From: Isoptericola halotolerans | GTDB lineage: Bacteria > Actinomycetota > Actinomycetes > Actinomycetales > Cellulomonadaceae | Reading direction: 5' to 3' | Assembly (NCBI RefSeq): GCF_003003075.1 | Contig: NZ_PVTX01000007.1 | Coordinates: 124,001 to 188,000, forward strand | Length of the DNA: 64,000 bases | In this document: positions 45,321-56,400 of the stretch, piece after piece | How the letters are laid out: every line of letters starts with the position of its first letter | How positions within the stretch are numbered: the first letter of the stretch is position 1 | Program-made: the position numbers and the translations under genes | Notes under the pieces: model-generated | What the model saw: only the letters and a program-made list of their open reading frames with translations | What the model was told of the DNA's origin: nothing | Databases searched by the model: none

Positions 45321-45349
45321 ATTGTGCCAGACGCCGGCGACCGGCCCAA
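45321..45349 (-). promoter_or_regulatory. rpsP: rpsP promoter
   Basis: On the minus strand TTGGGC (45344-45349) and CACAAT (45321-45326) are spaced by 17 bp, and the spacer ends in TGG, which gives an extended -10. This is the best sigma-70-type promoter in the window. The predicted leader before GTG 45196 is about 118 nt. Confidence 0.6.
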
Positions 45350-45414
45350 CCTCGGCTCGGTCACACCCGGGCACAGCGTGCCGGACGCCGCCTGACGACC
45401 CGCTCAGGGCACGT

Positions 45415-46527
45415 TCACGGGGCCACGACACGTCCGCGCAGGACGACGGCGGTGGGGTGGCGCAGCACCTCGACGTCCTCGCGGGGATCTGCCGGGTAGA
45501 CGACGAAGTCGGCGCTGGAGCCCTCCACCATCGCCCCGTGGCCCAGGTAGGCGCGGGCCCGCCACGTCGCCATCGCGACGACCTCGGCCGGGGGGATGCC
45601 GGCGGCCACCAGCTCGGAGCACTCGTCGGCGATCCGGCCGTGGTCGATCGTGCCGCCCGCGTCGGTCCCGACGAGGAGCGGGATCCCGGCGTCGTACATC
45701 GCCCGGACCTGCTCGTACCGGCGTTCGTGCATCCGGCGCATCCGGGACGCGTAGACCGGGTACTTCCCGTCGGCCTGCTGCGCGATCGCCCCGAACTGGC
45801 CCACCTGCAGCAGCGTGGGCGTGACACGGATACCTCGCTGAGCGATCTCGGGCATGACGTCCGGCGTGATGCCGGTGCCGTGCTCGATGCCGTCGACCCC
45901 GGCGGTGAGCAGGTCGTCGATCACCTCGGTGGAGAACGCGTGCACGGTGACCCGCGCCGCCTCGGCGTGCGCGGCCGCGACCGCCTCGGTGAGCACGTCG
46001 ACCGGCCACAGCGGACGCAGGTCGCCGTCGGGCCCCAGGTCACGGTCGATCCAGTCGCCGACGAGCTTGACCCAGCCGTCCCCGGCACGGGCCTGCTCGC
46101 GGACCACGCGGGGAAGGTCGGCGACGTCGTCGAGCTCGAGGCCGTAGTGGCGCAGATAGCGCTTGGGGCGGGCCAGGTGGATACCCGCCCGCACGAGCCG
46201 AGGCAGGTCCGGTCGGCGCGACACCCAGGACGTGTCGAGAGGGGAACCGGCGTCACGGACCAGGAGCACGCCCGCGTCGCGGTCGGCCAGGGCCTGCTTG
46301 ACCGCGGCGTCCTCGTCGACGGCTCCGCCGGCATCGAGCCCGACGTGGCAGTGCACGTCCACCAGTCCCGGGAGCACCCAGCCCTCGATCTGCGTGGCGG
46401 GGCTGCCCTGCGGCGTGGGCCGCAGAAGACTGAGCCGGCCGTCGCGGACCCACATCTCGCCGACCTCACGGTTGCCGTCGAGCAGGATGCGACCCGTGAC
46501 GTGCAGGGGAACGTGCGGCACCGACAT
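45415..46527 (-). CDS. Amidohydrolase family protein
   Basis: A 370-residue metal-dependent hydrolase of the TIM-barrel type. The first metal site HCHVGLD (H-x-H) is near residue 59, further ligands lie in VTVHAFS and GIEHGTG near residues 195-225, and the catalytic Asp in LLVGTDAGGTIDHG near residue 290. A Lys in WVKLVGDW could be the carbamylated bridging residue. The substrate is unknown. ATG lies 6 nt after TAGGCT, so the gene is probably leaderless. Its place between ffh and rpsP is conserved in several Actinobacteria. Confidence 0.85.
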   Translation of the reverse strand: MSVPHVPLHVTGRILLDGNREVGEMWVRDGRLSLLRPTPQGSPATQIEGWVLPGLVDVHCHVGLDAGGAVDEDAAVKQALADRDAGVLLVRDAGSPLDTSWVSRRPDLPRLVRAGIHLARPKRYLRHYGLELDDVADLPRVVREQARAGDGWVKLVGDWIDRDLGPDGDLRPLWPVDVLTEAVAAAHAEAARVTVHAFSTEVIDDLLTAGVDGIEHGTGITPDVMPEIAQRGIRVTPTLLQVGQFGAIAQQADGKYPVYASRMRRMHERRYEQVRAMYDAGIPLLVGTDAGGTIDHGRIADECSELVAAGIPPAEVVAMATWRARAYLGHGAMVEGSSADFVVYPADPREDVEVLRHPTAVVLRGRVVAP

Positions 46528-46533
46528 GACGGC

Positions 46534-46539
46534 AGCCTA
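46534..46539 (-). promoter_or_regulatory. -10 element TAGGCT for the amidohydrolase gene
   Basis: TAGGCT on the minus strand ends 6 nt before ATG 46527, in the short gap after the ffh stop codon. The spacing predicts a leaderless mRNA. Confidence 0.5.
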
Positions 46540-46547
46540 CCGGGGCG

Positions 46548-48182
46548 TCAGCGCCCCCCGCCGAGCAGCTTGCCCAGGTCGCCCGGCAGCTCGAGGTTCT
46601 CGAGGTCCTTGCCGGCCTGCTGGTCGTCCCCGCCGGTCACCCCGAAGGCCGAACCCGCCGGTGCCGACTTCTTCGCCCCGCCGCCCAGCGCGCGCTGCAT
46701 GGCCTCGCGCTCCTGCTGCGCCCGCTTGGCGGGGTTGCCGGACTTGCCCTTGACCTTCTTCTTGGGCTGCTGCTTGCCCCGCGACTTCTTGCCGCCGCCG
46801 GGCATCCCTGGCATCCCCGGCATGCCACCGGGCATCCCCGGCATCCCGCCACCCTGGGACATCTGCCGCATCATCTTCTGCGCCTGCGTGAACCGGTCGA
46901 GGAGCCCGTTGACCGCAGCGGTCGTCTGACCGGCGCCGCGTGCGATCCGGGCGCGCCGCGAGCCGTTGATGATCTTCGGGTTGTCGCGCTCGGCCGGCGT
47001 CATGGACTGGATGAGGGCCTGGACCCGGTCGACCTCGCGCTCGTCGAAGTTCTCGAGCTGGTCGCGCATCTGCGCCATGCCGGGCATCATGCCGAGCATC
47101 TTCTTCATCGAGCCGAGCTTCTTCATCTGCTGCATCTGCACGAGGAAGTCGCTGAGCGTGAAGTCCTCGCCCTGGGCGACCTTGGCCGCCATCTTCTCGG
47201 CCTCGTCGGCGTCGAAGGCCTTCTCGGCCTGCTCGATGAGGGTCAGCACGTCGCCCATGTCGAGGATGCGCGACGCCATCCGGTCCGGGTGGAAGACCTC
47301 GAAGTCCGTGAGCTTCTCACCCGTCGAGGCGAACATGATCGGTCGGCCCGTGACCTGGGCGACCGACAGCGCGGAACCACCGCGGGCGTCGCCGTCGAGC
47401 TTGGACAGGACCACGCCGGTGAAGTCGACGCCCTCGGCGAAGGACTGGGCCGTGGTGACGGCGTCCTGACCGATCATCGCGTCGATGACGAACAGGACCT
47501 CGTCCGGCGTGATCGCCGAGCGGATGTCGGCGGCCTGCTGCATGAGGACCTGGTCCACACCCAACCGGCCGGCCGTGTCGACGATCACGACGTCGTGCTG
47601 CTTGCTCCGTGCCTCCGCGACGCCGTCGCGCGCCACACCGACGGGGTCCCCCACCAGGGCGGCGTCGGCCGTGTCGTGGTCCGAGGTGTTGCCCGGGTGC
47701 GGGGCGAAGACGGGCACCCCGGCGCGCTCCGCCACCACCGACAGCTGGGTCACGGCGTTCGGACGCTGGAGGTCCGCCGCCACGAGGATCGGGGTGTGCC
47801 CCTGCTCCTTCAGGGCGAGGGCGAGCTTGCCCGCCAGGGTCGTCTTGCCGGCGCCCTGCAGGCCCGCGAGCATGATGACCGTCGGCGGGGTCTTCGCGAG
47901 CTGCAGCGGCCGGGTCCGACCACCGAGGATGGTCACCAGCTCGTCGTTGACGATCTTGACGACCTGCTGCGCCGGGTTCAGGGCACCGGAGACCTCGGCA
48001 CCGAGCGCACGCTCGCGCACGGCCGCGGTGAAGTGCCGCACGACGGGCACGGCGACGTCCGCGTCGAGCAGCGCACGGCGGATCTCGCGCACGGTCGCGT
48101 CGATGTCGGCCTCGGAGAGCCGTCCCCGACCGCGCAGGTTCTTGAACGTCGCGGTGAGCCGGTCCGACAGGGAGTTGAACAC
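46548..48182 (-). CDS. ffh: Signal recognition particle protein Ffh
   Basis: A 544-residue GTPase that carries ribosomes with signal peptides to FtsY. The N domain starts FNSLSDRLTATFKNLRG, the G domain has LAGLQGAGKTTLAGKLA near residue 107 and VIVDTAGRLGVDQVL near residue 190, and the methionine-rich M domain begins near residue 325 (FLVQMQQMKKLGSMKKMLGMMPG). A Gly/Met-Pro repeat and Lys-rich tail extends the C-terminus by about 100 residues. GTG start with GAGGA. Its -10 box overlaps the glnD stop codon. Confidence 0.98.
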   Translation of the reverse strand: MFNSLSDRLTATFKNLRGRGRLSEADIDATVREIRRALLDADVAVPVVRHFTAAVRERALGAEVSGALNPAQQVVKIVNDELVTILGGRTRPLQLAKTPPTVIMLAGLQGAGKTTLAGKLALALKEQGHTPILVAADLQRPNAVTQLSVVAERAGVPVFAPHPGNTSDHDTADAALVGDPVGVARDGVAEARSKQHDVVIVDTAGRLGVDQVLMQQAADIRSAITPDEVLFVIDAMIGQDAVTTAQSFAEGVDFTGVVLSKLDGDARGGSALSVAQVTGRPIMFASTGEKLTDFEVFHPDRMASRILDMGDVLTLIEQAEKAFDADEAEKMAAKVAQGEDFTLSDFLVQMQQMKKLGSMKKMLGMMPGMAQMRDQLENFDEREVDRVQALIQSMTPAERDNPKIINGSRRARIARGAGQTTAAVNGLLDRFTQAQKMMRQMSQGGGMPGMPGGMPGMPGMPGGGKKSRGKQQPKKKVKGKSGNPAKRAQQEREAMQRALGGGAKKSAPAGSAFGVTGGDDQQAGKDLENLELPGDLGKLLGGGR

Positions 48183-48223
48183 CAGGTGGTCCTCTTCGCG
48201 GGGTGGATGAAGTGCGGTCCCCT

Positions 48224-48229
48224 AGCCTA
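48224..48229 (-). promoter_or_regulatory. ffh: ffh promoter -10 overlapping the glnD stop codon
   Basis: The minus-strand hexamer TAGGCT begins with the TAG that ends glnD (48227-48229). It lies about 42 bp before the ffh GTG, giving a leader of about 35 nt that contains GAGGA. Confidence 0.45.
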
Positions 48230-50074
48230 CCGGCCGCCCTCGGTCGTCCCGGACGCCACCGCCAGGGCCGCCCGTGCGGCCCGGGTCAGCTGGTCGACGA
48301 GGCTCGCCCGCCAGCCGGTCCATCCGGCGGGACCGAGCGAGGAGGCGTCGCTCTCGGTGAGCGCGCGCAGCACCTCGAGCAGATCGATCCGGTGATCGAG
48401 GCCCTCGAGCAGCCGTCGCACGGTCTGCGGGTCCTCGGGATCAGCGCTCGTGGCCAGCTGCGCGAGCAGCAGGTGCTGACGCACCAGGGTGGCCACGTCG
48501 TCGACGAACGCCTCGTCGAAGCCCATGCGCCGCACCACGCCCGGGGCGATCCGTGCGCCCTCCGCAGAGTGGTCGGAGATCTCGGCACGTCGTCGTTTGC
48601 CCAGGTCGTGGAGGATCGCGGCGACGAGCAGCAGGTCGGCCGGGAGGTGCTCCGGCGCGACGCCGCGGGCGAGCTGGCGCTTGCGGACCGCCGTCGCGAG
48701 GGCGGCCGTCTCGACGAGGTGCCGGTCGACCGTGTGACGGTGGATGGCGGCACGCTGCGGCTTGTTCCGGACGTCCGCCCACTCCGGGATCCAGGTGGTC
48801 ACGGCGCCGGCGAGGTCGAGCGCCTCCCAGACGTGCACCTGCGAGGGCCCGGAGCCGAGCAGGGTGAGCAGGTGCGCGCGAGCGGCGCGCGGCCACGGCT
48901 CCGGCAGCGGCGGGCACGCGGCCAGCGAGTGCACGGTCACGGGCGAGAGCGCCAGCCCGGTCCGGGCCGCCGTGGCCGCCGCCCGCAGAGACAGCAGCGG
49001 GTCCTCGGCCGGCTGGGCGGTCACGGCCAGGACGAGCTCGCCGTCGTGCTCCACGAGCCCCTCCCCGACCGAGCGCAGCCGCGGGGGCTGCCGGCGGCCG
49101 CGCACCAGGACAGGTCGGCGCGCGGCGGGTCGCTGGAGCGCCTGGCGGGCGCGCCGCACCGTGGAGTCGAGCGCGAAGGAGATCTCGCGCCCCGCCGCGG
49201 CCAGGCTCGCCAAGAGCTCGTCGGGGTCGTCGTGGCCGGTCAGGCCGGCCACCTCGTCCAGGTCGGCGAGCAGCAGGCGGGTCGACCGACGGCGGGTCAC
49301 GACCTGCAGGGCGTCCCGCACGTCGAGGAGGTGGGCGTAAGCCGTGTCCACGCGCCCGTGCGGCCGGTCGGTGAGCCACGTCGCGGCGAGGGCGGACAGC
49401 ACGACGGCGTCACGGATGCCGCCGCGCGCCTCCTTGAGGTCCGGTTCGATGAGGTAGGCCAGCTCGCCGGAGCGCTCGGCCCGCTCGCGCACCCCGGCCA
49501 GCAGCTCGGGGAGCCGACGTCGCGACGCGGACCGCCAGTCGGTGAGGATCCCGGACGCGGCGCGGTGCACGACGACCGCGTCCCCCGCGACGGGCCGGAC
49601 GTCGAGCCAGCCGACGGCCGCCGGCAGGTCGCGCGTCGCGAGCTGCCGCGTCTGTGTCAGCGAGCGGACGGCGTGGTCGATGTCGACCCCGGAGTCCCAC
49701 AGCGGGTACCAGAGCCGCTCGGCGACCTCGGCCAGCTCCGCCGGCTTGTGGGAACGACCGTCGTGGACGAGGACGAGGTCGAGGTCGGACAGCGGCCCGA
49801 GCTCGCCGCGACCCAGGGAGCCGACGGCGGCCAGCGCGATGCCCGTCGGCTCGATCCCGGCGGTGGCCTCCGCGTAGAGGGCGGCCAGGCGCCCGGTCAC
49901 GATCTGCTGGAGCGCGGCGCGGCGCGCGACGCCGGAGCGCCCCGGTCCGCTGAGGTCGGCGGCGGCGGCGAGCAGGTCCTGGCGGAGCCCCACGACAGGG
50001 CCCCGCACCCCGGGACCGGGGTGCGGGGCCTGCTGCTCCGCGGGGCCGCCGTCCGTCGAGGGGAGGTCGGCCAT
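48227..50074 (-). CDS. glnD: [Protein-PII] nucleotidyltransferase GlnD lacking ACT domains
   Basis: A 615-residue enzyme that modifies PII. The nucleotidyltransferase part has [23 protein letters not shown] near residue 80 (G-S and the D-x-D metal pair), the GlnD helical insert [17 protein letters not shown] lies near residue 205, and an HD domain follows with [11 protein letters not shown] and [10 protein letters not shown] near residues 450-490. The protein ends after the HD domain; the two C-terminal ACT domains that sense glutamine in typical GlnD (about 800-890 residues) are missing, and ffh starts only 44 bp later. It starts 5 bp after glnK. Confidence 0.93.
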   Translation of the reverse strand: MADLPSTDGGPAEQQAPHPGPGVRGPVVGLRQDLLAAAADLSGPGRSGVARRAALQQIVTGRLAALYAEATAGIEPTGIALAAVGSLGRGELGPLSDLDLVLVHDGRSHKPAELAEVAERLWYPLWDSGVDIDHAVRSLTQTRQLATRDLPAAVGWLDVRPVAGDAVVVHRAASGILTDWRSASRRRLPELLAGVRERAERSGELAYLIEPDLKEARGGIRDAVVLSALAATWLTDRPHGRVDTAYAHLLDVRDALQVVTRRRSTRLLLADLDEVAGLTGHDDPDELLASLAAAGREISFALDSTVRRARQALQRPAARRPVLVRGRRQPPRLRSVGEGLVEHDGELVLAVTAQPAEDPLLSLRAAATAARTGLALSPVTVHSLAACPPLPEPWPRAARAHLLTLLGSGPSQVHVWEALDLAGAVTTWIPEWADVRNKPQRAAIHRHTVDRHLVETAALATAVRKRQLARGVAPEHLPADLLLVAAILHDLGKRRRAEISDHSAEGARIAPGVVRRMGFDEAFVDDVATLVRQHLLLAQLATSADPEDPQTVRRLLEGLDHRIDLLEVLRALTESDASSLGPAGWTGWRASLVDQLTRAARAALAVASGTTEGGR

Positions 50075-50079
50075 CGGCG

Positions 50080-51689
<1,610 letters not shown>

Positions 51690-51769
51690 TGTCCAACTCC
51701 CCTCGCCGACCCGTGTGGCCGGTCGAGGACCACCGTGGCGGCGCGGGGTTTCCACTGGACAGAGGTCGT

Positions 51770-51816
51770 GTTACAGCCGTGTCACAGACGACGCAGCCGC
51801 GTAAACATCGGGTTTC
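51770..51816 (-). promoter_or_regulatory. Nitrogen-regulator-like half sites upstream of amt
   Basis: On the minus strand GAAAC-n6-TTTAC (51801-51816) and GTGAC-n6-GTAAC (51770-51785) occur as two pairs with six-base spacers, 15 bp apart. The GlnR consensus in Streptomyces is gTnAC-n6-GaAAC repeated, so the match is partial. They sit in the 200-bp amt upstream region, where such a site would be expected. Confidence 0.4.
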
Positions 51817-51889
51817 TGTCCACAGTGCGAGACGTTCGGTGCCCGACCGTGATCATCCCGTGACCCGACCGAGACCTCGGCGCGACCGG

Positions 51890-53038
51890 TCAGCCGAGCA
51901 GCCCGTCGACGAACTGCTCCGGGTCGAACGGTGCCAGGTCGTCCGGCCCCTCACCGAGGCCGACCAGCTTGACCGGCACGCCGAGCTCGCGCTGCACCGC
52001 CACGACGATCCCGCCCTTGGCGGTGCCGTCCAGCTTGGTGAGCACGATGCCCGTCACACCGGCGACCTCGCCGAAGACCTTGGCCTGCTGCATACCGTTC
52101 TGCCCCGTGGTGGCGTCCAGCACCAGGAGGACCTCCCCGAGCGGCGCCTCGCGGGTGATCACCCGGCTGATCTTGCCGAGCTCGTCCATGAGGCCGGCCT
52201 TGTTCTGCAGCCGGCCGGCCGTGTCGACCAGCACGACGTCGACGTCGTCGCGCGAGCCCTTCGCCACGGCGTCGAACGCGACGGCCGCCGGGTCGGCGCC
52301 CTCGCGGTCCGAGCGCACCGTCTCCACGCCCACGCGGGCGCCCCAGGTGGTGAGCTGGTCCGCCGCGGCGGCCCGGAAGGTGTCGGCGGCACCCAGCACC
52401 ACCGTGCGGCCCTCCGCGACGAGCACCCGGGCGAGCTTGCCCACGGTGGTGGTCTTGCCGGTGCCGTTGACGCCCACGACGAGGACGACGGCTGGCTTCG
52501 CCACGCCGTCGACGACCGGCCGGGTCGTGGCGATGGTCCGGTCCATGGTGGGGTCGACGACGTTCAGCAGCTCCGAACGCAGCAGCTCGCGCACCGCGGC
52601 CGGCTCGCGCACGCCCTCGACGCGCACCCGGGTGCGCAGCGCCTCGAGCAGCTCGCCCGCCGGCCCCGCCCCGATGTCCGCGAGCAGCAGCGTCTCCTCC
52701 AGCTCGTCCCAGTCGTCCTCGGTGAGGTCGGTGCGCGACAGGACGCTCAGCAGACGCGCGCCGAGCGGCGAGCCCGAGCGTGCGAGACGGTCGCGCAGCC
52801 GGACCATCCGCCCCGCGACGGGAGCGGGCGTCTCCAGCGCCGGGGCCGTGGGTGAGGTCTCCACCGGCGCGACGTCCGGTGGTGCGAGCGTGTCCTGCGG
52901 GGCCTCGTCCACGGCGGTCGGCGCGCCGTCGTCGCCCTTGCCGCGCCGGCGCAGCCGCGGGGCGACGAGCGCGGAGCCGACGCCCGCGAGGAGGACGACG
53001 CCGAGAACTATCCAGAGCCAGAGAAGATCATCAGTCAC
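51890..53038 (-). CDS. ftsY: Signal recognition particle receptor FtsY
   Basis: A 382-residue SRP receptor GTPase. An N-terminal membrane helix (LLWLWIVLGVVLLAGVGSAL) and a short acidic linker lead to the NG domain, with VVGVNGTGKTTTVGKLARVL near residue 190, DTFRAAAADQL near residue 220 and VLVDTAGRLQNKAGLM near residue 270. The acidic A domain is short, as in other Actinobacteria. GTG 53038 follows GAGACT after 8 nt; a TTG 9 bases upstream is possible. Confidence 0.96.
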   Translation of the reverse strand: MTDDLLWLWIVLGVVLLAGVGSALVAPRLRRRGKGDDGAPTAVDEAPQDTLAPPDVAPVETSPTAPALETPAPVAGRMVRLRDRLARSGSPLGARLLSVLSRTDLTEDDWDELEETLLLADIGAGPAGELLEALRTRVRVEGVREPAAVRELLRSELLNVVDPTMDRTIATTRPVVDGVAKPAVVLVVGVNGTGKTTTVGKLARVLVAEGRTVVLGAADTFRAAAADQLTTWGARVGVETVRSDREGADPAAVAFDAVAKGSRDDVDVVLVDTAGRLQNKAGLMDELGKISRVITREAPLGEVLLVLDATTGQNGMQQAKVFGEVAGVTGIVLTKLDGTAKGGIVVAVQRELGVPVKLVGLGEGPDDLAPFDPEQFVDGLLG

Positions 53039-53089
53039 GGTCCCCAAGTCTCCCAGACCGTGCGGTGCCCCGTGCGTCGGCGCGGCGTG

Positions 53090-53440
53090 TCAGACGCCGC
53101 GCACGCCGGGGCCGCCGGCGCGCGGGGTGCCGTGGAACGGCGTGCTGACCCGCTCCTGGGCGCGCTGCAGCACGCCGGACAGCTCGTCGGCGTCCACGTA
53201 GGCGGGAGCGTCCTCGACGGTCGCCGCGAAGAAGGCGTCCATGTCGGTGTCGACCGGCTCGGGAGCGGCGGTCCGACGGCGGCGGCTCAGCCCGGCACGG
53301 AAGTCCCGCAGGAACGCGCGCACGCCACGGACGTCGTCGTCGTCGCGCTTCTCCATGACGTTCGCCACCAGGAACACGGCCGCGGCGACGAGCAGCGAGA
53401 CGAGGATCCACACGACGAGGGCCATGGCAGCCATTGTCAC
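53090..53440 (-). CDS. Small membrane protein of unknown function, coupled to smc
   Basis: A 116-residue protein with one N-terminal membrane helix (VVWILVSLLVAAAVFLVANVM) and a charged cytosolic tail, ending RVSTPFHGTPRAGGPGVRGV. I do not recognise a family. Its GTG overlaps the smc stop codon as GTGA, which supports expression; an ATG six bases later has GGAGG ten bases upstream and is the alternative. It lies between smc and ftsY, and codon use matches. Confidence 0.6.
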   Translation of the reverse strand: MTMAAMALVVWILVSLLVAAAVFLVANVMEKRDDDDVRGVRAFLRDFRAGLSRRRRTAAPEPVDTDMDAFFAATVEDAPAYVDADELSGVLQRAQERVSTPFHGTPRAGGPGVRGV

Positions 53441-56400
53441 CCCGCCTCCGCCGCTTCGCGCAGCCGCTGCGAGATGACGGTCGTCACACCGTCGCCGCGC
53501 ATCGTGACGCCGTAGAGCGCGTCCGCGACCTCCATCGTGCGCTTCTGGTGCGTGATGACCACGAGCTGGGAGTCCTCCTGCAGCTCGCGGAAGATCTCGA
53601 GCAGGCGGCCCAGGTTGACGTCGTCGAGCGCGGCCTCGACCTCGTCCATGACGTAGAACGGGCTCGGGCGCGCCTTGAAGATCGACACGAGGAACGCCAC
53701 CGCCGTCAGCGAGCGCTCCCCGCCCGACAGCAGCGACAGCCGCTTGACCTTCTTGCCGGCCGGGCGAGCCTCCACCTCGATGCCCGTGGTGAGCAGGTCG
53801 CCGGGCTCGGTCAGCACGAGCCGGCCCTCGCCGCCGGGGAACAGCCGCGCGAAGACCCGCTCGAACTGTGCCGCGGTGTCCTGGTACGCCTCGGCGAAGA
53901 CCTGCTGGACCCGCTCGTCGATCTCGGCCACGATCTGCAGCAGGTCCTCGCGCGAGCCCTTGAGGTCCGCGAGCTGCTCGGTGAGGAACCGGTGGCGCTC
54001 CTCCAGCGCGGCGAACTCCTCCAGGGCGAGCGGGTTGACCGTGCCGATGCGCTTCAGCGCGCGCTCCGCCGCCGCGAGCCGCTTCTCCTGCTCGGCACGC
54101 ACGTACGGCACGGGGTCGGGGTCCGGGTCGTCCTCGGCGGCGTCCGCAGGCCGGGGCACGGGTACCTCGCGGTGCGGGCCGAACTCCTCCACCAGGGACT
54201 CCGGCTCGGTCCCGAGCTCCTCGACCGCGCGGGCACGGAGCTGCTCGAACCGGGCCACCTGCTGCGCGCGGGCGACCTCGTCGCGGTGCGCCACGTCGGT
54301 CAGGTCGCGCAGCTCGCCGGACAACCGGTCCACGTCCGCCCGCACGGCGTCGACCTCGGCGCGCTGCTCCTCCCGCTCCGCCTCGGCCGCGGCCCGCTCG
54401 GCCGCGGCCCGCTCCGTCGAGCGGGCCAGTGCCTCGAGGGCCGTGGCGACGTCGCCCCGCACGCCGGCGGCGCGGTCGGCCTCGGCCGCCCGTCGCCGTG
54501 CCCGCGCGGCCGCCTGCTCCCGTGCCTGGCGTTCGCGCTCGGCGGCCCGAGCCAGCCCCTGGGCACGGCCCGAGACCGCGCGGGCACGTTCCTCGGCCGT
54601 CCGCAGCGTCAGCCGTGCCTCGGTCTCTTCCTGACGGGCGGCGCCGGCGGCGCGCTGGGCGACGTCCCGCGCCTCGGTGGCGGCGGCGATGTCCTCCTCG
54701 GACCGGGTCGGCTCGGCCTCGGCCACCTCCAGGCGGTGGACGAGGTCGTCGAGCGCGGCGGCATCCTGGTGCCGCCGCTCGGTCGCCTCCGCCAGGGCCG
54801 TCCGGTGGCGCTCGGCCTCGGCCTGCGCCCCGGTGCGGGCGGAACCCAGCGTCCCGAGCTGTTCGGCGACGGCCGCCATCGCCGCGTCGGACTCGTGCAG
54901 CCGGTCGAGCGTCTCGTCGTGGCGCGTCTGCGCCGCCTCGAGCGCGGCGCGGGCCCCGACCAGGTCCTCGCGTCCCTGCTCGCCCCGCGCGACGGCGTCG
55001 TCCAGTCCCGCACGGGCCTCCTCCAGCGCGCTGGTCAGGTGCAGCACGCTCGGTGCCGCGGCCGAGCCGCCCGACGCACGGGTCGCGGCGAGCAGGTCGC
55101 CGGCCCGGGTGACCGCCACGGTCGTGGGGTGCGCCGCGACCAGGGCACGGGCCTGCGCGAGGTCCTCCACCACGACGACGGCGGCGAGCAGGTGCCGGAG
55201 CGCCGCCGCCGCCGGCCCCGTGGCGGTCACGACGTCCACCCCGCGGCGCGCGCCGTCGGGCAGCGGGACCTCCGGCGGCGCGGGCGCGGCGCCGTCCGAC
55301 CCGCCGACGACCAGTCCGGCGCGTCCGGCGTCGTCGTCGCGCAGGAGCCGCAGCGCGTCGACCGCCGCCCCGAGGCTCTCGACCGCGACGGCGTCGGCCA
55401 GCGGGCCGAGCGCGGCCGCGACGGCCTCCTCGTAGCCGGCCTCCACACCGAGGAGCGACGCCACCGAGCCGAGGACGCCGGCCGGGTCGGCGGCGAGCAG
55501 CGCGCCCGCGCCGTCCTTGCGGTCCAGGCTCAGGCTCAACGTCTCGACCCGCGCGGACCAGGTGGCGCGCTCCGTCTCGGCGGCGGCGACCCGCTCCTCG
55601 AGGCGTTCGACGGCGGAGCGCGCCTCCGTCAGCGCGGCGACCGCCCGCTCGTGGTCGGCGTCGAGGCCCTCCTCGCCGGCCTCGGCGCCCAGCACGTCGC
55701 GCTCGAGCTCGGCGAAGCGTGCCGCGGCCTCCTCCGCCCGGCGTTCCGCCGCGGCGAGGCCGGCCTGCACGCGCTCGATCTCGGCGTCGGCGGCCTCCAC
55801 GCGGCTACGCCGGGCGGCGACCTGACCGGACAGGCGGGCGAGTCCCTCCCGTCGGTCGGCGGCGCCGCGCAGGAGGGTGGCGAGCTCCTTCTCGGCGGCC
55901 GCGGCCGCCGTCTCCGTGTCACCGCGGGCGGCGACGGCGCCCTCGAGCGCCGTCCGGGCGATCTCCACCTCACGCTCGAGCTCGGCCTCGGAGGCGCGGG
56001 CGCGTTCGGCCTGGGCCTCGAGCTCCTCGGGGTCCTGGCCGCGGTGCTCCGGCTCGGCGGTCCCGAGCAGCCGGACCCGCTCGTCGGCCAGCGAGGCCAG
56101 CCCTCGCAGGCGCTCCCGGACGGCCCCGAGCCCGTGGAACGTGTCGGTGGCCCGCGAGGCGGCCCTGGCCGAGGCGGCGGCCGCCACCTCCAGCCGGGCC
56201 AGGCGCTGCCGGGCGACGCCGAGAGCGTCCTCCGCGGCTCGGCGGCGCTCGGCGAGGGCCGCCTCGTCAGCACGCTCCTGCTCGAGCTGCGCGCCGAGCT
56301 GGGCGAGGTCGTCGGCCAGCAGCCGCGCCCGGGCGTCCCGCAGGTCGGACTGCACGGTGCGCGCCTTGCGGGCCGCCTCCGCCTGCCGGCCCAACGGCCC

